The notes under the pieces: generated by a model | The model's database searches: none | What the model was told of the DNA's origin: nothing | Seen by the model: only the letters and a program-made list of their open reading frames with translations | Position numbers and translations under genes: made by a program | In this document: positions 16,682 through 26,171 of the stretch, piece by piece | Numbering within the stretch: the stretch's first letter is position 1 | How the letters are laid out: every line of letters begins with the position of its first letter | Assembly: GCF_900106765.1 (NCBI RefSeq) | Contig: NZ_FNNG01000001.1 | Coordinates: 313,774-377,773 of the forward strand | Length of the DNA: 64,000 nt | Direction of reading: 5' to 3' | Source of the DNA: Tepidimicrobium xylanilyticum | GTDB lineage: Bacteria; Bacillota; Clostridia; Tissierellales; Tepidimicrobiaceae

Positions 16682-19621
16682 ATGATGAAGAGAATATACT
16701 CACTAGTTCTAGCATTAATTATGATATTTTCAAATGTTTCTTTCATATACAGTACAAATGATGAAGAGGTTTTTTATAATCAAGCAGGACAAATATTGAA
16801 AAGCATAGGAGTGTTGAAAGGTTCGGAAACAGGCGATCTAATGCTAGATCAAAATCTTAAAAGAGAGGATATGGTAGTCCTCATAAGCAGATTATATAAT
16901 GAAGAAGATATTGCAAAAAAATATCCAGTAAAGAATACTTTTTCCGATGTTAAAAGTTCTTATTATAAACCCTTTATCTCATGGGCAGTGGACAAGGGCC
17001 TAATCATAGGAATTGGAGAGAATAAATTTGGATTTAATCAACCGATAAAAGTCCAGCAATTTCAAACATTACTTTTAAGGGTACTTCGTCGTGCAGATGA
17101 GGCAAAAGACTATACTCAAGTTCCAGAAATAGCCAAAGAGTTGAAGTTGATGGAAGGAATTTCAGTTGAACCTACTGCTAATCTAAAAAGAGGGGTAATG
17201 GCAGCTATGACCCTCAATGCATTAAGGCAATATCCAAAAGGTTCTTCTAATACATTAGCCCAGGAGCTAAACTTAAACATACCAGATGTATTCGAGGTAA
17301 CGTCTATTCATACGCTCGACAAGAACAATATAAAATTTGAGGGGGTTGCAAAAGGGACTAATGTTTTAAAGCTCCATTTAAAGCCCCTTTCTTCAAGCAT
17401 TACTTCTGGCGAGGAATATTATAATATCCCTTTAGAAGAGGATGGGCGGTTTTCTTATATAGTAGAAAATTTACAACCTGGGAAATATGAATATAAATTT
17501 TTGAGTAATGAATTAAACACTAAAGTCCAAACTTTTACAATTGAAGAACTCCCTTTTGAGCTAAATAATATAAAATCAGATAATTTAAAAGAGATAAAAA
17601 TCAATTTTACCGCACCAGTAGATAAGGCTTCCAGCCTATTTGCAAGTAAATACATTACTAATGCAGGAACTATAAAATCCGTTAGGCTAGCCGAAAACGA
17701 TACAACTGTAATACTTACTCTTAATGAAACTATGAAAAATCAAAGTACATATAGAATCTCCATAAATAAGATTAAATCAGCAAAAGGCGAAGAATTAAGT
17801 ATAAAGGATAGGGAATTTACTGTAATTGATAAAGATATGCCGAAAATATTAGATGTAAGTCAACTGGGTAATAAGGGCATAAAAATCCATATGTCAGAGC
17901 CAATTAAAAATCCCAAATCATCCAATTTTAAAATAGATGGCAAAGCTGTTTCTGCTCAGGTAGAAACAGAAAACGATATAATCATATTAAGATTTTACTC
18001 CTCTCGCTATGCTTTAGAAGAAGGAAGACATATTTTAAGCATATCGGGATTAATTGATTATGCAGGATTTGAGGGATTAGACCAAAATTTTCCCTTTGAT
18101 ATTATAGAGGATGAAAATCCACCTAAAGTAATTAATGCTTATGCCACAATGGATGAAGTAGTGATCCAATTCGATGAAGATATAGACCCCGATTCCATCT
18201 CAAGGAACAGCTTTTATTGGGAATCAGGTTCACGAAAAAAATATCCCAGCAGCGTAAAAGTTTCAGGAGATCAAGTCATTTTAGATTATTCAAAAGACAA
18301 TCTACCTAGTTACGAAATTACGTTGTATTTAGATAATGTGGCGGATTACTCCGATAATAAGTTGAGAAATTGGAAAATAAATGTTAAACCTGAGGTAGAT
18401 GATAGTCAACCTGAAGTGGTTAAATTAACCATATCTCAGGATGGAAAGACAATTACTGTATATTTTAGCAAAAACGTAGATGGAGGAAATAGAAACTATT
18501 ATAATATCAAAGATGAAAAAGGCAATAGAGTATTTGTTAGCAGCGTAGAGGGATCTGGTAGAGAATATAAGATACATTTGACTAATCACTTGCCCATAGG
18601 GTATAGTACCATTTCTATGGATGGAATAAGGGATACCACTCCTTTAAGAAATCCCATAGTGCCTTTTGAAGAAACTATATATATAGAAGATGTGGAAGCC
18701 CCTAAAATTGAAAGCTATTCAGCAAAGGGAAATGAGATAATAATCATATTCAACAAGGATATGGATTTATCCACTGTAGAAAATAGAGAAAATTATTTAA
18801 TCCGATTTGATAATGAATATGCTTATCTTCCTGAAGAAACTGAATTTATGTCTATAAATGATGGTAGAGTATATAAAATCATATTACCCGAAAGAATTGA
18901 TGGTAAAAGGATAAACATAGGCAGAGACAAAAATATCACCGAATTGGAAATTAGAAGTTTAAAATCTAGCAGTGGAATATTAATGGAACCAACAAGGCTC
19001 AAATTCGACGGACAAAATCAAGGCCAAGCTATCGTTCAAGAAGCTAAGCTTATTGAACCAGATAAAATACTAGTAATATTTGATCAACCAATCTTTTATG
19101 CATCTGAAAGGGATTTTTCAATTTCTGGACACAGTATTTATGAAGTTATATGTGATGGCACTAAAGAGGTTTCTATAATCTTACTGGATAGATCTCAAAC
19201 TACTATTGATGGAAAACTATCTATTAGGGATAGAAATTCAATAGAAACCATTTTAGGAACCAATGCCAAAGCCACTTCCATAGAAGTCAAGGATAAGGTA
19301 AAGCCCCTTATTAATTCAAGAAGGGATTGGCTCGACACTAGCGGCAATACAATCTACTTGCCCTTTACAGAAAAATTAGATAAGGAAATAGAAAAACTAT
19401 TTAGAAACGATTTGATAATAGAGTCCATAGGCGAAGGAATACTTGATCAATCCGAGTATGAAACTTCATTAGACTCTGACGGAAAAACCATAAGGATTAA
19501 AATAAACGGAAAATTCAACTCTGATGGATATATTATAAGATTGGCAAAGGAACCAAAATATATAATGGATACTAGTGGCAACATAGTTGAATACGATAGA
19601 TATGAATACTATACTAGATAA
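16682..19621 (+). CDS. Large SLH-anchored surface protein with Ig-like (SbsA/Big_5-type) repeats
   Basis: This exported protein has about 979 residues. A signal peptide (MMKRIYSLVLALIMIFSNVS) is followed by SLH-like units between about residues 35 and 190 (NTFSDVKSSYYKPFISWAV and NKFGFNQPIKVQQFQTLLL mark one unit). The remainder is a chain of about seven beta-sandwich modules. Recurrent motifs are of the SbsA/Big_5 kind: I.I.F...MD.STV.N..NY, VIIQFDEDIDPDSI, ITVYFSKNVD, IIIFNKDMDLSTV. The start ATG 16682 follows AAGGGAG; an earlier ATG at 16649 lies inside the TATAAT box and is unlikely. A structural or adhesive S-layer role is probable. Confidence 0.87.
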   Translation: MMKRIYSLVLALIMIFSNVSFIYSTNDEEVFYNQAGQILKSIGVLKGSETGDLMLDQNLKREDMVVLISRLYNEEDIAKKYPVKNTFSDVKSSYYKPFISWAVDKGLIIGIGENKFGFNQPIKVQQFQTLLLRVLRRADEAKDYTQVPEIAKELKLMEGISVEPTANLKRGVMAAMTLNALRQYPKGSSNTLAQELNLNIPDVFEVTSIHTLDKNNIKFEGVAKGTNVLKLHLKPLSSSITSGEEYYNIPLEEDGRFSYIVENLQPGKYEYKFLSNELNTKVQTFTIEELPFELNNIKSDNLKEIKINFTAPVDKASSLFASKYITNAGTIKSVRLAENDTTVILTLNETMKNQSTYRISINKIKSAKGEELSIKDREFTVIDKDMPKILDVSQLGNKGIKIHMSEPIKNPKSSNFKIDGKAVSAQVETENDIIILRFYSSRYALEEGRHILSISGLIDYAGFEGLDQNFPFDIIEDENPPKVINAYATMDEVVIQFDEDIDPDSISRNSFYWESGSRKKYPSSVKVSGDQVILDYSKDNLPSYEITLYLDNVADYSDNKLRNWKINVKPEVDDSQPEVVKLTISQDGKTITVYFSKNVDGGNRNYYNIKDEKGNRVFVSSVEGSGREYKIHLTNHLPIGYSTISMDGIRDTTPLRNPIVPFEETIYIEDVEAPKIESYSAKGNEIIIIFNKDMDLSTVENRENYLIRFDNEYAYLPEETEFMSINDGRVYKIILPERIDGKRINIGRDKNITELEIRSLKSSSGILMEPTRLKFDGQNQGQAIVQEAKLIEPDKILVIFDQPIFYASERDFSISGHSIYEVICDGTKEVSIILLDRSQTTIDGKLSIRDRNSIETILGTNAKATSIEVKDKVKPLINSRRDWLDTSGNTIYLPFTEKLDKEIEKLFRNDLIIESIGEGILDQSEYETSLDSDGKTIRIKINGKFNSDGYIIRLAKEPKYIMDTSGNIVEYDRYEYYTR

Positions 19622-19655
19622 AATAGAGACTGGGTTTTTGTCCAGTCTCTATTTT
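19620..19655. terminator. Bidirectional terminator between convergent genes
   Basis: AAAATAGAGACTGG (19620-19633) pairs perfectly with CCAGTCTCTATTTT (19642-19655) around an 8-base loop. The A/T flanks serve both strands. Confidence 0.92.
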
Positions 19656-20343
19656 ATTTGACTTGTTCCTTTAATTCAACACATCTCTTAGCCAATATGA
19701 CCATTGGATCGTAGTATTTTCTTTTTGGCTTTAACCTATCAACTAAAAGGGACAGTTCAGTACATCCAGCTATAATGGGAATATTCTCATCCTTAATATA
19801 TCTATTAACAAAGGTTTCAAACTCTTCTAGGCTTATATCAAAATCTGAAGACTTTATTCTATATATCCATTGCATGATAACCTTTTTATCCTTTTGGCTA
19901 GGCTCTATTATATTTAAACCAAAAGATTTGAATGTGCTTTGGTAAATCTTGGACTCATAGGTTCCTTCCGTAGATAAAAGAAAACAATCTCCATTTTCCT
20001 CCTTATCTATTACAACGTGTCTAGCAGTTTCCTCTATCATGTTTAAAATTTGAACCTTAGTATATTTTATTAAATCCTCATAAAAAAAATGGGCTGTATT
20101 ACAGGGTATGGCTATATAATCTACCCCCATGGATTCAAGCTTTACTACAGACCTTATCATTTCTAATCTAGGGTCCTCTCCCCTTCCCAGTATATATGCT
20201 GTCCTATCGGGAATATTTGTGTTGTTGTCGATTATAATATGCAAATGCTCTTGGTCCTTCTCTGCTTTTGTTAATTCTATAATATATTTAAAAAATTGGC
20301 AGGTAGCCATAGGCCCCATACCTCCTAATATTCCTAATATCAC
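19654..20343 (-). CDS. Aspartate/glutamate racemase family protein (amino-acid racemase)
   Basis: This 229-residue cofactor-independent racemase has two pseudo-symmetric domains. GILGGMGPMAT at the N-terminus and the two catalytic cysteines in IPCNTAH (near residue 83) and AGCTEL (near 196) are diagnostic of the RacD/YgeA group. The likely reaction is interconversion of D- and L-aspartate, or of another amino acid in broad-specificity members. It ends in the terminator shared with the SLH protein. ATG 20343 has a GGAGGGA ribosome site. It stands alone, with no operon partner to indicate substrate. Confidence 0.88.
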   Translation of the reverse strand: MILGILGGMGPMATCQFFKYIIELTKAEKDQEHLHIIIDNNTNIPDRTAYILGRGEDPRLEMIRSVVKLESMGVDYIAIPCNTAHFFYEDLIKYTKVQILNMIEETARHVVIDKEENGDCFLLSTEGTYESKIYQSTFKSFGLNIIEPSQKDKKVIMQWIYRIKSSDFDISLEEFETFVNRYIKDENIPIIAGCTELSLLVDRLKPKRKYYDPMVILAKRCVELKEQVK

Positions 20344-20512
20344 AATCTATCCCTCCTTAATAAAATCTCGCTCCTCATTTTAAAAATTATACCATTAATT
20401 TTTTACTTTTAAAATCCATTTTCACTTCAAGGAAAATGTTGGTATAACATAATAATAATATGATACCGGATACTTGGAAAGTCATACGTGATTATCAATA
20501 GGAGCTTTAACT

Positions 20513-20960
20513 ATGGATGTAGAAATTATAAAAGCACACTTAAAATGATTTATCATTGCTTGATAAGATTCAAATAGAGTCTTTTAGGCCACTAATCCCG
20601 GTAATAAAAATTAGACCAAATAATAAGGAGATATAATCAGGATTTTACTACATATTGGCTAATTAAAAGCCGAGGCAAAATCGTAGGTAGAGTAAGGCTC
20701 ATTAGTAAAGGAAATGGTTGTTATAGAATTAGTCCTATTTTTATACTTCCATCAGAACAAGGTAAAGGAATAGCTCAAAAACTGTTAAATTATTGAAGGA
20801 TTATTGCAGTAATTTTAAAAAATGGGAGTTAGACACTATACTTCAAGAAGAAGGCCTTTGCTATTTATATGAAAAAATAGGTTATAGAAAACTGGTAAAA
20901 TGGAAGAAAATAAGTTTACAATCAAGTCTACTAATAAATTTTAAGATATATGAAAAAAAA
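20513..20960 (+). pseudogene. Decayed GNAT acetyltransferase
   Basis: The remnant begins MDVEIIKAHLK at ATG 20513 after a good RBS (AATAGGAG) and stops at once. Farther on, one frame reads YWLIKSRGKIVGRVRLI and ILPSEQGKGIAQKLLNY followed by TGA. The QGKGIA segment is the acetyl-CoA-binding motif A of GNAT enzymes. The reading then continues in another frame as KDYCSNFKKWELDTILQEEG and LYEKIGYRKL, the usual GNAT C-terminus (YEKIGYxK). At least one frameshift and several early stops are present. A terminator follows at 20958. The 700-bp stretch between neighbouring genes holds nothing else I can support. Confidence 0.75.
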
Positions 20961-20987
20961 GAACATACTATATATAGTATGTTCTTT
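20958..20987. terminator. Hairpin terminator of the broken GNAT gene
   Basis: A 30-bp palindrome, AAAGAACATACTA paired with TAGTATGTTCTTT around TATA, with A8 before and T-rich sequence after. It could act on both strands. Confidence 0.75.
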
Positions 20988-21040
20988 CTTCTGTTTTTGG
21001 ATGTTTTTTGAAATTAAGTTTTGATAACAAACCTTATTTT

Positions 21041-23128
21041 TTATATTTCATTGAATAAATAATTGTATATTAGATTTGCTCCATCTTCTCTATTTAACTC
21101 CTGTTTAGGATTCAAATATCCATTGGATCCTTCAACTATTTTTAGACCATAGGCTATAGAAATATATCCTTTTAATCCTGGTGAAATATCTCCTGTATCC
21201 TTGAATATATCTTTATATATTTCAGTTAAATCTGCAATTTTATCGTATTTCAAGGCCCTTATAATATATTTTACAGCTTCTTCCTTTGTTACTATCCTTT
21301 CTGGTGCTTTCTCATCTTCTTTTACAATCCCTAATCCTACTAAAGAGGTATATAATTTATCTCTTGATTGATCTATTTCCACATAGGGGCTGTGCGCCTT
21401 TGCTAATAAGTATAGAAAATCTGCCTGTTTCATCTTCTCCTTAGGCTTAAACTTATCTCCGGATAATGCTATGCCATATTGAGCTAATATGTTAATCTTA
21501 TCCTTGGCATAACTATTCTCTATATCTTTATATTTAATTATTTCCGGTTCCTTAAATGGCTCTCCCAGATAGTTTAATAAGGCTCCAGTGCTGGCATCTA
21601 TAATGGATGGCTTATCGCTCTTTAAACCATAGACTAATATGGCTTCTTTATTATCCTTTATATCTTCTCCATGTGCGTTAGGGCTAAAATACTTCAGTTC
21701 TAAACCTATATCACCAAATAGGATATCATAGGCTTTATCTAAAGATATTACATTTTCCTGTGGTGGAAATTTCGTTGTAATCCAATCAATCCTGTATTCC
21801 CTTATATTTCCGCTGACCGCATCTACTGTAACCCATATTCCATCTTGTTCTACATAGGCATCATCAATTTTTCTTATGAATTGGAAACTGTACTGTCTTT
21901 GTTCTTCTAAGGGTCTATAGCCTTCATAATTTTTTCTAAGTTCAATTGATTCTATTTTATCTGGATTCATCTTCTTAATATATTCCTTAGCAATTTCTAA
22001 AGATTTTTCTTCGTTATATTGTACCTTTTTATTTGAATCTTCAGGACCAAACCTATAGAAGGATACCAATTCCCTAGTCTTTGCATCGATGCTTACACTA
22101 ACATAGTAAGCATTTGAATCTGAACCTTTAGTAAAATCCAATTGCCAATTATAGCTATCCTCTGCTCTCCAATTTTTATAAAGGTTTACATAATTTAATT
22201 TATATTCTGAATCTAGTTCAAGTATTTCCCTACTAATCTTTTCAGCTTCTCCTTGGGAAATAAGCCCTGCAATACCCTCCACAGCTGCCTTCTCATCTGG
22301 ACTTAGTTCTTCATTAGAAGTATATCCTCCTGCTCCCATATCTGCAGTCTTATCATAGAGAGGATAAAAATCGTATATGGAAGTTACCTCTCCATCCTTT
22401 GCATTAATGGCTAAGTTGGTATTTAATGGGCTATAGGTTAAAAATACATTTGGTTTGCCATCCTTATAACTTGTTTTATAAATTAAGTTTAAGCCTACCT
22501 TTTCCTTATATAATTCTTTAGCTTTTTCTAAAGTAATTAGATTCTTTACATCTGCAAATTTTAAATCCCTATCCCAATTTACATAATAATCCGTTACTTC
22601 ACCAGTGGAACTATCGACGGAAATATCAATTCTATTATTATAATAAGGAATTCCATTTTCTATCCTTACAAAATAGTATCCATAGCTATTGGAATTGATG
22701 TTTAAGGGTTGGGAAATTTCTATATGTTTTATGCTATTTCCTAACTTAGGTGAAACCTTTTTAATGAAATCCATTGCTATGTTTAAACCTTCTTCCTTGC
22801 TTATCTTTGGCAGTTTAGGCCTTTGATCTTCATAAATTGGTTTCCACTTACCAAAACTTAAAACGGTTCCATCTACCGCTATTGAAACGTGTACATTGTC
22901 TAACTTCCCCTTGCTATCAGACCAGCTTAAATAGAATACTGTAGTTCCACTCCATGAACCCACACTATAGTCAAATTGATCGTATTCACTGCTAATGTTA
23001 AACAGTTTTCTACTCCTTAAAATGGCCTCTTCCAGTTGTTTATCATATGCTTCTTCTGCATAAGAGCTAAATGGAATAACGCCTAAAGCTAATACAAAAG
23101 TCAAAAATAAAGCTATTTTTCTCCTCAT
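21041..23128 (-). CDS. Secreted protein with YcdB/YcdC (PepSY-like) repeats and C-terminal SLH domains
   Basis: This 695-residue exported protein has a signal peptide (RKIALFLTFVLALGVIPFSSYA). It carries four PepSY-like modules of the YcdB/YcdC type, each following the pattern (S/E)EEGLNIAMDFIKK, then strands, then V..DA.TGE..(D/S)(Y/F). They lie roughly at residues 70-200, 200-270, 285-380 and 385-530. The C-terminal 150 residues form SLH units (YGIALSGDKFKPKEKMKQADF, YLNPKQELNREDGANLIYN). PepSY-like domains are thought to restrain peptidases; the exact role here is unknown. ATG 23128 follows AGGAGAAGGGGG. It is transcribed in the same direction as the upstream salvage operon, with 108 bp between. 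Confidence 0.88.
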   Translation of the reverse strand: MRRKIALFLTFVLALGVIPFSSYAEEAYDKQLEEAILRSRKLFNISSEYDQFDYSVGSWSGTTVFYLSWSDSKGKLDNVHVSIAVDGTVLSFGKWKPIYEDQRPKLPKISKEEGLNIAMDFIKKVSPKLGNSIKHIEISQPLNINSNSYGYYFVRIENGIPYYNNRIDISVDSSTGEVTDYYVNWDRDLKFADVKNLITLEKAKELYKEKVGLNLIYKTSYKDGKPNVFLTYSPLNTNLAINAKDGEVTSIYDFYPLYDKTADMGAGGYTSNEELSPDEKAAVEGIAGLISQGEAEKISREILELDSEYKLNYVNLYKNWRAEDSYNWQLDFTKGSDSNAYYVSVSIDAKTRELVSFYRFGPEDSNKKVQYNEEKSLEIAKEYIKKMNPDKIESIELRKNYEGYRPLEEQRQYSFQFIRKIDDAYVEQDGIWVTVDAVSGNIREYRIDWITTKFPPQENVISLDKAYDILFGDIGLELKYFSPNAHGEDIKDNKEAILVYGLKSDKPSIIDASTGALLNYLGEPFKEPEIIKYKDIENSYAKDKINILAQYGIALSGDKFKPKEKMKQADFLYLLAKAHSPYVEIDQSRDKLYTSLVGLGIVKEDEKAPERIVTKEEAVKYIIRALKYDKIADLTEIYKDIFKDTGDISPGLKGYISIAYGLKIVEGSNGYLNPKQELNREDGANLIYNYLFNEI

Positions 23129-23236
23129 TAAAATTCCCCCTTCTCCTTAACCCAATAGGTTAATTTTCTTAACTATATTATAGTTTAAATGGGGGCAATA
23201 AAAGTTACAAACCATTTACGATTTGGGAAAATATTG

Positions 23237-23875
23237 TTATTGTCCATAGGTTTTGAATTTTTCAAGCATCAATCTCATCTCTTCTTCAGAAAGAATTACT
23301 GGCTCTCCAATGGATTTAGTCCTATAATATAGCTCTGCACAATATTCTATTTCTTCAGTTGTATTAAAAGCTTCTCCTAAATCCTTTCCTCCTGCTAACA
23401 TTCCGTGGTTTGCTAATAATACAGCCTTTCTGTCCTTCATAGCTTCAAAAGCATTCTCCGCCAATTCCTTAGTTCCAAAGGTGGCATATTTTGCACATCT
23501 TACATCTAGCCCTGCTAAGGCCACCATATAGTGAACAGGAGGCAGATTCCAATTTAAACATGCTATAGTTGTGGCATAAATTGTATGGGTATGGATTATA
23601 GCATCAATATCAGTCCTTCTTTCATAGAATATCCTGTGGAGTTCCACTTCACTAGATGGCTTTTTATCCCCATCAATCTGTTCTCCTCTAATGTTCAATA
23701 TGGCTACATTTTCGGGCTTGATTTCAAAATAATCAATTCCTGAAGGGCTTATGGCCATTAAACCCTTTTCCCTATTATAGATACTAAGATTCCCCCCAGT
23801 TCCTTTAGTCAAGCCAGAGGTTATTAGCTTTTTCCCATATTCTACGATCAATTTTCTTTCCTCTTCCATAAGCAT
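23237..23875 (-). CDS. Class II aldolase/adducin family (FucA/Ald2-type) sugar-1-phosphate aldolase
   Basis: This 212-residue zinc aldolase is the L-fuculose-1-phosphate aldolase type. It shows the phosphate loop GTGGNLS (26-32), SPSG (43-46), catalytic Glu76 in SSEVELH, and the zinc ligands His95, His97 (IHTHT) and His157 (ANHGML). In the DHAP shunt such enzymes split 5-methylthioribulose-1-phosphate or 5-deoxyribulose-1-phosphate into DHAP and methylthioacetaldehyde or acetaldehyde. It is the last gene of an operon with MtnA, an MtnA-like isomerase and a nucleoside phosphorylase, which is why that role is preferred over fuculose. It starts 4 bp after the MtnA-like gene. A Met at codon 3 is an alternative start. 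Confidence 0.88.
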   Translation of the reverse strand: MLMEEERKLIVEYGKKLITSGLTKGTGGNLSIYNREKGLMAISPSGIDYFEIKPENVAILNIRGEQIDGDKKPSSEVELHRIFYERRTDIDAIIHTHTIYATTIACLNWNLPPVHYMVALAGLDVRCAKYATFGTKELAENAFEAMKDRKAVLLANHGMLAGGKDLGEAFNTTEEIEYCAELYYRTKSIGEPVILSEEEMRLMLEKFKTYGQ

Positions 23876-23879
23876 ATTA

Positions 23880-24917
23880 TCAGTCCTCTCTATAGTAATT
23901 TTTTAGGTCATAAGGTGAGTAAATACCTTTATCCGTTACTACTCCACTTACAAACTCAGGAGGAGTAATATCGAATAGAGGGTAATATCCCTTAACTCCA
24001 TCCATTGCTATCCTTCTACCTAGAACCTCCAGCACATAGTTGCCATCCCTTTCCTCAATTTCCACTGACGAAACCTTTTCTACTCCCTTATCTGGAGTTC
24101 CAGTAACAAAATAAGGAATACCGTAATAATGAGCAGCCATGGCTATTTGGAAGGTTCCAATCTTATTTACCACATATCCATCTAAAGAAATAACATCTGC
24201 AGCAGATGTAAAGAGGGATACTCCCTTTTTCTTCATCACATATGCAGGCATATTATCTGTTATTATGGTAACATCAAAACCTTGTTCATAGGCTACACTT
24301 GCAGTAAGCCTAGCCCCTTGAAAATAGGGTCTAGTTTCCGGGCATATTAGTTTTATATTTTTTCCCTTTATTTTAGCTTGTCTAAGCATTAGACCTACAA
24401 CGGATTCTGCAAAGCATTGGGTCATAATACAACCCTCATCTGGAAACTGTTCTACAAGAGATTTAGCAATCTTATCCGTTCTTTTATATCTTTCATTTAC
24501 CGTTTGTAAAGTATGATTAAATATAGCCTCATCAATTTTCCCTCCAGACTCTATTGCTTTTTCTGCTACTTTTAAACATTCATTTACTATTAATTCCATT
24601 CTCTTTGCTGTAGTAGGCCTGGCATGGGATAGGGTATAAGCTGCTTCCTTTAAATAATTCATTATTTCAACTTTAGGTCTATCTTTAACTTCATAGGCAG
24701 CTAAGGCCATACCCATTCCTGCTGCCATATAAGGACCTCCACTTTGGGTAACCATATCCTTAATAGCCTTTGCCACTTCCTTATGATTTTCGCATATTAC
24801 AAACTCTACCTTAATAGGATAAACTCGCCTGTCCAATATTTTAACCTTTCCATCCTCATACCAGGCTATATTTTCATACCTAAGCATGAAAGCCAAATCC
24901 TTATCAAGTCGCTCCAT
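23880..24917 (-). CDS. MtnA/eIF2B-alpha-like sugar-1-phosphate isomerase, divergent paralogue
   Basis: This 345-residue protein is homologous along its length to the MtnA of the same operon. The catalytic pair is kept: Cys168 in TQCFAES and Asp241 in AADVISLDG. So are ARPTT (99-103), PETRPYFQGARLTA (193-206) and NKIGTF. The phosphate/substrate loop RGAPAIG of MtnA is replaced by SGGPYMA (59-65), so the Arg is lost. It should isomerise a 5-modified ribose-1-phosphate to the ribulose form but with changed specificity. 5-deoxyribose-1-phosphate is one guess; ribose-1,5-bisphosphate is another for this fold. It lies between the gamma-lyase-like gene and the aldolase with gaps of 10 and 4 bp. ATG 24917 follows AGGAGGG. 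Confidence 0.85.
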   Translation of the reverse strand: MERLDKDLAFMLRYENIAWYEDGKVKILDRRVYPIKVEFVICENHKEVAKAIKDMVTQSGGPYMAAGMGMALAAYEVKDRPKVEIMNYLKEAAYTLSHARPTTAKRMELIVNECLKVAEKAIESGGKIDEAIFNHTLQTVNERYKRTDKIAKSLVEQFPDEGCIMTQCFAESVVGLMLRQAKIKGKNIKLICPETRPYFQGARLTASVAYEQGFDVTIITDNMPAYVMKKKGVSLFTSAADVISLDGYVVNKIGTFQIAMAAHYYGIPYFVTGTPDKGVEKVSSVEIEERDGNYVLEVLGRRIAMDGVKGYYPLFDITPPEFVSGVVTDKGIYSPYDLKNYYRED

Positions 24918-24927
24918 CCTATCCCTC

Positions 24928-26118
24928 CTATTTTATCTGGGATAAAGCTTGATGCAAATCCTCAATTATATCTTCATGATGTTCCAAACCTACTGATATT
25001 CTTATCATGGTTTCCGTTAAACCAAATCTGGATAACTCTTCTGCAGGATAACCTCTGTGGGTCATAGCTGCTGGTAGTTCAATTAATGTTTCACAGTCAC
25101 CTAAGGACACTGCCAATTGGGCTAATTTAACGGAATTGACTACCTTTTTTGCATCATCTAAACTGCCATCTATTTCAAAGCTTATCATGGCTCCAAAACC
25201 ACTCATCTGGTCCTTAGCCAATTCGTGTCCTTTAAAATCCTCTAATCCAGGATAGTAAACTTCCCTCACCTTGGGATGATTTTTTAGAAATTCAGCCACC
25301 TTTTTTGCATTTTTCTCATGCTCTCTCATCCTAATACCTAGGGTCTTTAAACCTCTTAATAAAAGCCAAGCATTAAATGGACTCATCACTCCGCCAAATT
25401 CACACATATAATCGAATTTAAGATAATGGACATAATCTAAATCCTTTGCGATAGCAACTCCCCCTATTACATCTCCATGCCCACATATATACTTAGTAGC
25501 ACTGTGTACCACCACATCTGCCCCTAAGGTCAAAGGCCTTTGGAAATAAGGGGTAGCAAAGGTATTATCAATTACCACCTTTACATCCCTTTCCCTTGCA
25601 ATTTTAGAAATGCCTTTAATATCTAATATTGTTAGATTAGGATTTGATGGGGTTTCAAAATAGATTACCTTAGTATTATCGTCCATTAAGTTATTAAGCT
25701 CGTCTAAATCCCTTAAATCAGCTATCTTACACTCTACATTATACTGGGGTAACAGGTTGGTTACCACGTTGAAACTTGAACCATATAAGGTTTTATGGAC
25801 TATTAAATTATTTCCTGGCTTTAATAAGGAAAATAGTACTGAGCTAATGGCAGCCATCCCTGAAGAAAAGGCTACAGCCCCTTCTCCTTCCTCCAATGCT
25901 GCCATCCTATTTTCAAAAAGGCGCAAGGTAGGATTGTTGCCCCTTGTATAGACATAATCATCGCTTTCAAAAGACATAACCTTTTCTACATGCTCAATAT
26001 CATTGAATACAAAAGTAGACGTTTGGTATATGGGAGGATTTAAGGCATTATTAGCATGTTTTCCCTTCATTCCAGCATGGATTGCCATAGTTTCGAATTT
26101 GCATTTTTCATTCTTCAT
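24928..26118 (-). CDS. Methionine gamma-lyase-like PLP enzyme (Cys/Met metabolism family)
   Basis: This 396-residue trans-sulfuration-family enzyme has MAIHAG at the N-terminus, YTRGNNPT near 57, and DNTFATP near 184. The PLP lysine Lys209 is in HSATKY, and SLGDCETLIELPAAMTH is near 340. The best-known methionine gamma-lyases have Cys in TLYGCT; here it is TLYGSS (Ser114). Possible reactions are methionine to methanethiol, 2-oxobutyrate and ammonia, or O-acetylhomoserine plus methanethiol to methionine. Its place in a methylthioadenosine-type operon makes handling of methanethiol plausible. ATG 26118 has AAAGGAGAAG upstream. A stem-loop separates it from the ECF S gene. Confidence 0.87.
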   Translation of the reverse strand: MKNEKCKFETMAIHAGMKGKHANNALNPPIYQTSTFVFNDIEHVEKVMSFESDDYVYTRGNNPTLRLFENRMAALEEGEGAVAFSSGMAAISSVLFSLLKPGNNLIVHKTLYGSSFNVVTNLLPQYNVECKIADLRDLDELNNLMDDNTKVIYFETPSNPNLTILDIKGISKIARERDVKVVIDNTFATPYFQRPLTLGADVVVHSATKYICGHGDVIGGVAIAKDLDYVHYLKFDYMCEFGGVMSPFNAWLLLRGLKTLGIRMREHEKNAKKVAEFLKNHPKVREVYYPGLEDFKGHELAKDQMSGFGAMISFEIDGSLDDAKKVVNSVKLAQLAVSLGDCETLIELPAAMTHRGYPAEELSRFGLTETMIRISVGLEHHEDIIEDLHQALSQIK

Positions 26119-26147
26119 TTATATTCTTCTCCTTTCTTATTTAATAA

Positions 26148-26168
26148 ATCGGAGGATAATCCTCCGAT
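26148..26168 (-). other. Intercistronic stem-loop between ECF S gene and the gamma-lyase-like gene
   Basis: ATCGGAGGA and TCCTCCGAT form a 9-bp stem with a 3-base loop. It is followed on the minus strand by TTTATTAAAT rather than a solid T run. It may be a weak terminator, or protect mRNA ends and set the expression ratio within the operon. Confidence 0.55.
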
Positions 26169-26171
26169 CTA

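Noticed and set aside
20793-21011. A 72-codon plus-strand frame considered as an independent gene
   Set aside because: Its sequence is the C-terminal part of a GNAT acetyltransferase whose upstream part is in another frame, so it belongs to the pseudogene.
13205-23128. SLH protein cluster as a surface-polysaccharide or secretion island
   Set aside because: No glycosyltransferase, sortase or secretion gene is present; housekeeping pyrG and a racemase are interspersed, so the genes are better described separately.
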